Shown in pieces: positions 62,701 through 64,000 of a stretch of 64,000 bases of DNA; within the stretch, counting starts at the first letter, position 1, and each line of letters opens with the position of its first letter. The notes beneath the pieces are model-generated. The model was not told where the DNA came from. It saw only the letters and a list, made by a program, of their open reading frames with translations, and ran no database searches. Origin of the DNA: Strix aluco (taxonomy: Eukaryota; Chordata; Aves; Strigiformes; Strigidae); NCBI RefSeq assembly GCF_031877795.1, contig NC_133931.1, positions 132,160,621 through 132,224,620 on the forward strand. Direction: 5' to 3'. The position numbers and the translations under genes were made by a program.

Positions 62701-64000
62701 ACTTAGGGAAAACTCCTGAATATTTTTGTTTGAATAAAATGGGAAGTGTTTTCAGCTAGGCAATTTATTTGTGGCTGAGACATCAAATAAATTTCATGTA
62801 GCCAAATAACTAAAAAACAGAAATCTGACTAACCGTTCACTATTTTTGAAGTACAAAAGTTAACTTACCTGTAAAGTGTTTCCTGGACCCATGCTAGCCA
62901 GTCCACCAAGGAGGTGTTATTAGGATATTGTAGGAAACCTATGTAATGGTTTTGGTTCTGATATTTTAATGAAACCAGTTTCAACAAAGTAGAAAACAAT
63001 TCTCTTTCAGTATTTTTGTGCATATGTTTTGGGTGTCTTACCTTTTTTATTACAAACACTTATATTTTGTTGTGGTTACCTAAAAAAAATGAGGCAGTAC
63101 ATACAAAAGTTGTGCATTGCAAGTTTTACTAAACATGACTTTTATCCAAATTACGTATTATGACTTAATTTGCTGCACCTTCACTGTAATGAGATTGTTT
63201 TATTTCATGTGTTGTAGAGAAATGTACGTTCTTGGAGAGCCAGTGATCAACAGCTGATTGGTATTTTGTCTTGATGAAGGAAATTACATTTTTTTATAAT
63301 TGTGTTAATGTAAATAATAATAATGATGTTGAGAATAATAATAATAATAAAGTTCTTATCCTTTCACTAAATACGGTATTTAACAGCTTCAGTAGTGATC
63401 AACTGATTAGCAGTATCTTGGTTTGTTAGGTTTTTTTAAAGTTAAGCATTGCAGTTGCTGTTTAATACATCTGCAAACTTTCTGTAGATGGTCATTAAAA
63501 GTATCTACAGGAACCCGTGTGGTGTGTGTATGCTTGGGGGAGGGGTGGGTTTTGGTTTTGGTTTTTTATTCATAGAGGAACATTGATGTAGAAATCAAAA
63601 GCTCAGAGTAGAAAGAAAACACTTGTTTCCAGAATAGTGAAGACTTTTTTTTTTAAAAGTCTTTGAAAATTTGGAAGTAGTGTGGTTTGTTTTTATTGTG
63701 AAAACTCTCAGGAAGAACAATTCAGAGTCGGTGCCATTCTTCCCAGCGGAATGGCGCTTGGTTTGTGAAATGGAGCAGCTGCGGTAGTTTTAGCTTGGCT
63801 CACAAAACCATTTGCTTTTTAATCAAGAACTTCAGATTCTGTGGTGGTTGTTCATGATGGAGATGGCCAGCTATGCCCTGTGAGACAGCTGTAGTATAAT
63901 TGAGACAGACTATGTGAAGCAAATATAAATGCTGGATGGATGTCTTAAAAGCAGAATATTCACTAAACTAACTGAATTTTTAAAAGGATGACAAGCATTG
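59758..64000 (+). other. UMAD1: UMAD1 intron 2, last part in window
   Basis: AT-rich intron continuing past the window end. It contains a possible cryptic exon at 61433-61507 and an (AAT)n repeat at 63313-63351. No UMAD1 coding exon in the required phase was found. Confidence 0.6.
63313..63351. repeat. (AAT)n microsatellite, interrupted
   Basis: Four AAT units at 63313-63324, a short interruption, and about six units at 63334-63351. Confidence 0.9.

Overview
This is a gene-sparse, AT-rich stretch of a bird nuclear genome. Several truncated CR1 LINE copies end in the avian CR1 3' signature (a TTCTRTGATTCTRT-like tail). There is also a solo LTR of the kind common in neoavian birds, and the gene order MIOS - RPA3 - UMAD1 is that of human 7p21.3. 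The LTR type argues for a neoavian bird rather than a galliform; this is an inference from recalled repeat families, not a database match.

Layout. 34-8111 (+): the last eight coding exons of MIOS, a GATOR2 subunit of nutrient/mTORC1 signalling, about 411 residues ending in a Cys/His-rich zinc domain. Its upstream half lies before the window. 8112-13165: MIOS 3' UTR and the convergent MIOS/RPA3 intergenic space, including a GC-richer block (about 10.2-11.95 kb) with the longest open frame of the window (293 codons, unidentified). 13172-16870 (-): the complete four-exon RPA3 gene (121 aa, the small OB-fold subunit of replication protein A). 16440-17170: one CpG island shared head-to-head by RPA3 (-) and UMAD1 (+), with a perfect RFX X-box palindrome, an E2F-type site, ETS and GC boxes. 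A near-perfect 71-nt GC palindrome lies at the start of UMAD1 intron 1. 16993-64000 (+): UMAD1, with a noncoding first exon, a 7.96 kb intron with two sense CR1 copies, the first coding exon (ATG at 24986), and at least 38.9 kb of the next intron. I found no further UMAD1 coding exon, so the rest of the gene lies beyond the window.

The UMAD1 intron holds a CR1 fragment (28255), a GC-rich block sharing a repeat with the 10.3 kb block, a longer antisense CR1 (45592), a solo ERVL-type LTR (46766-47354), a sense CR1 (59157), simple repeats and a few CpG-rich patches. Most other open frames are chance or repeat-derived.

The three genes have no shared pathway (lysosomal nutrient sensing, DNA replication/repair, ESCRT-I-related). 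Their link is positional: MIOS and RPA3 converge, and RPA3 and UMAD1 share a bidirectional promoter whose elements suggest cell-cycle (E2F) and RFX input. I saw no convincing new multi-gene system. The observations most worth checking are the X-box/E2F promoter, the 71-nt palindrome, the unidentified GC-rich repeat at two sites and the long intergenic open frame.
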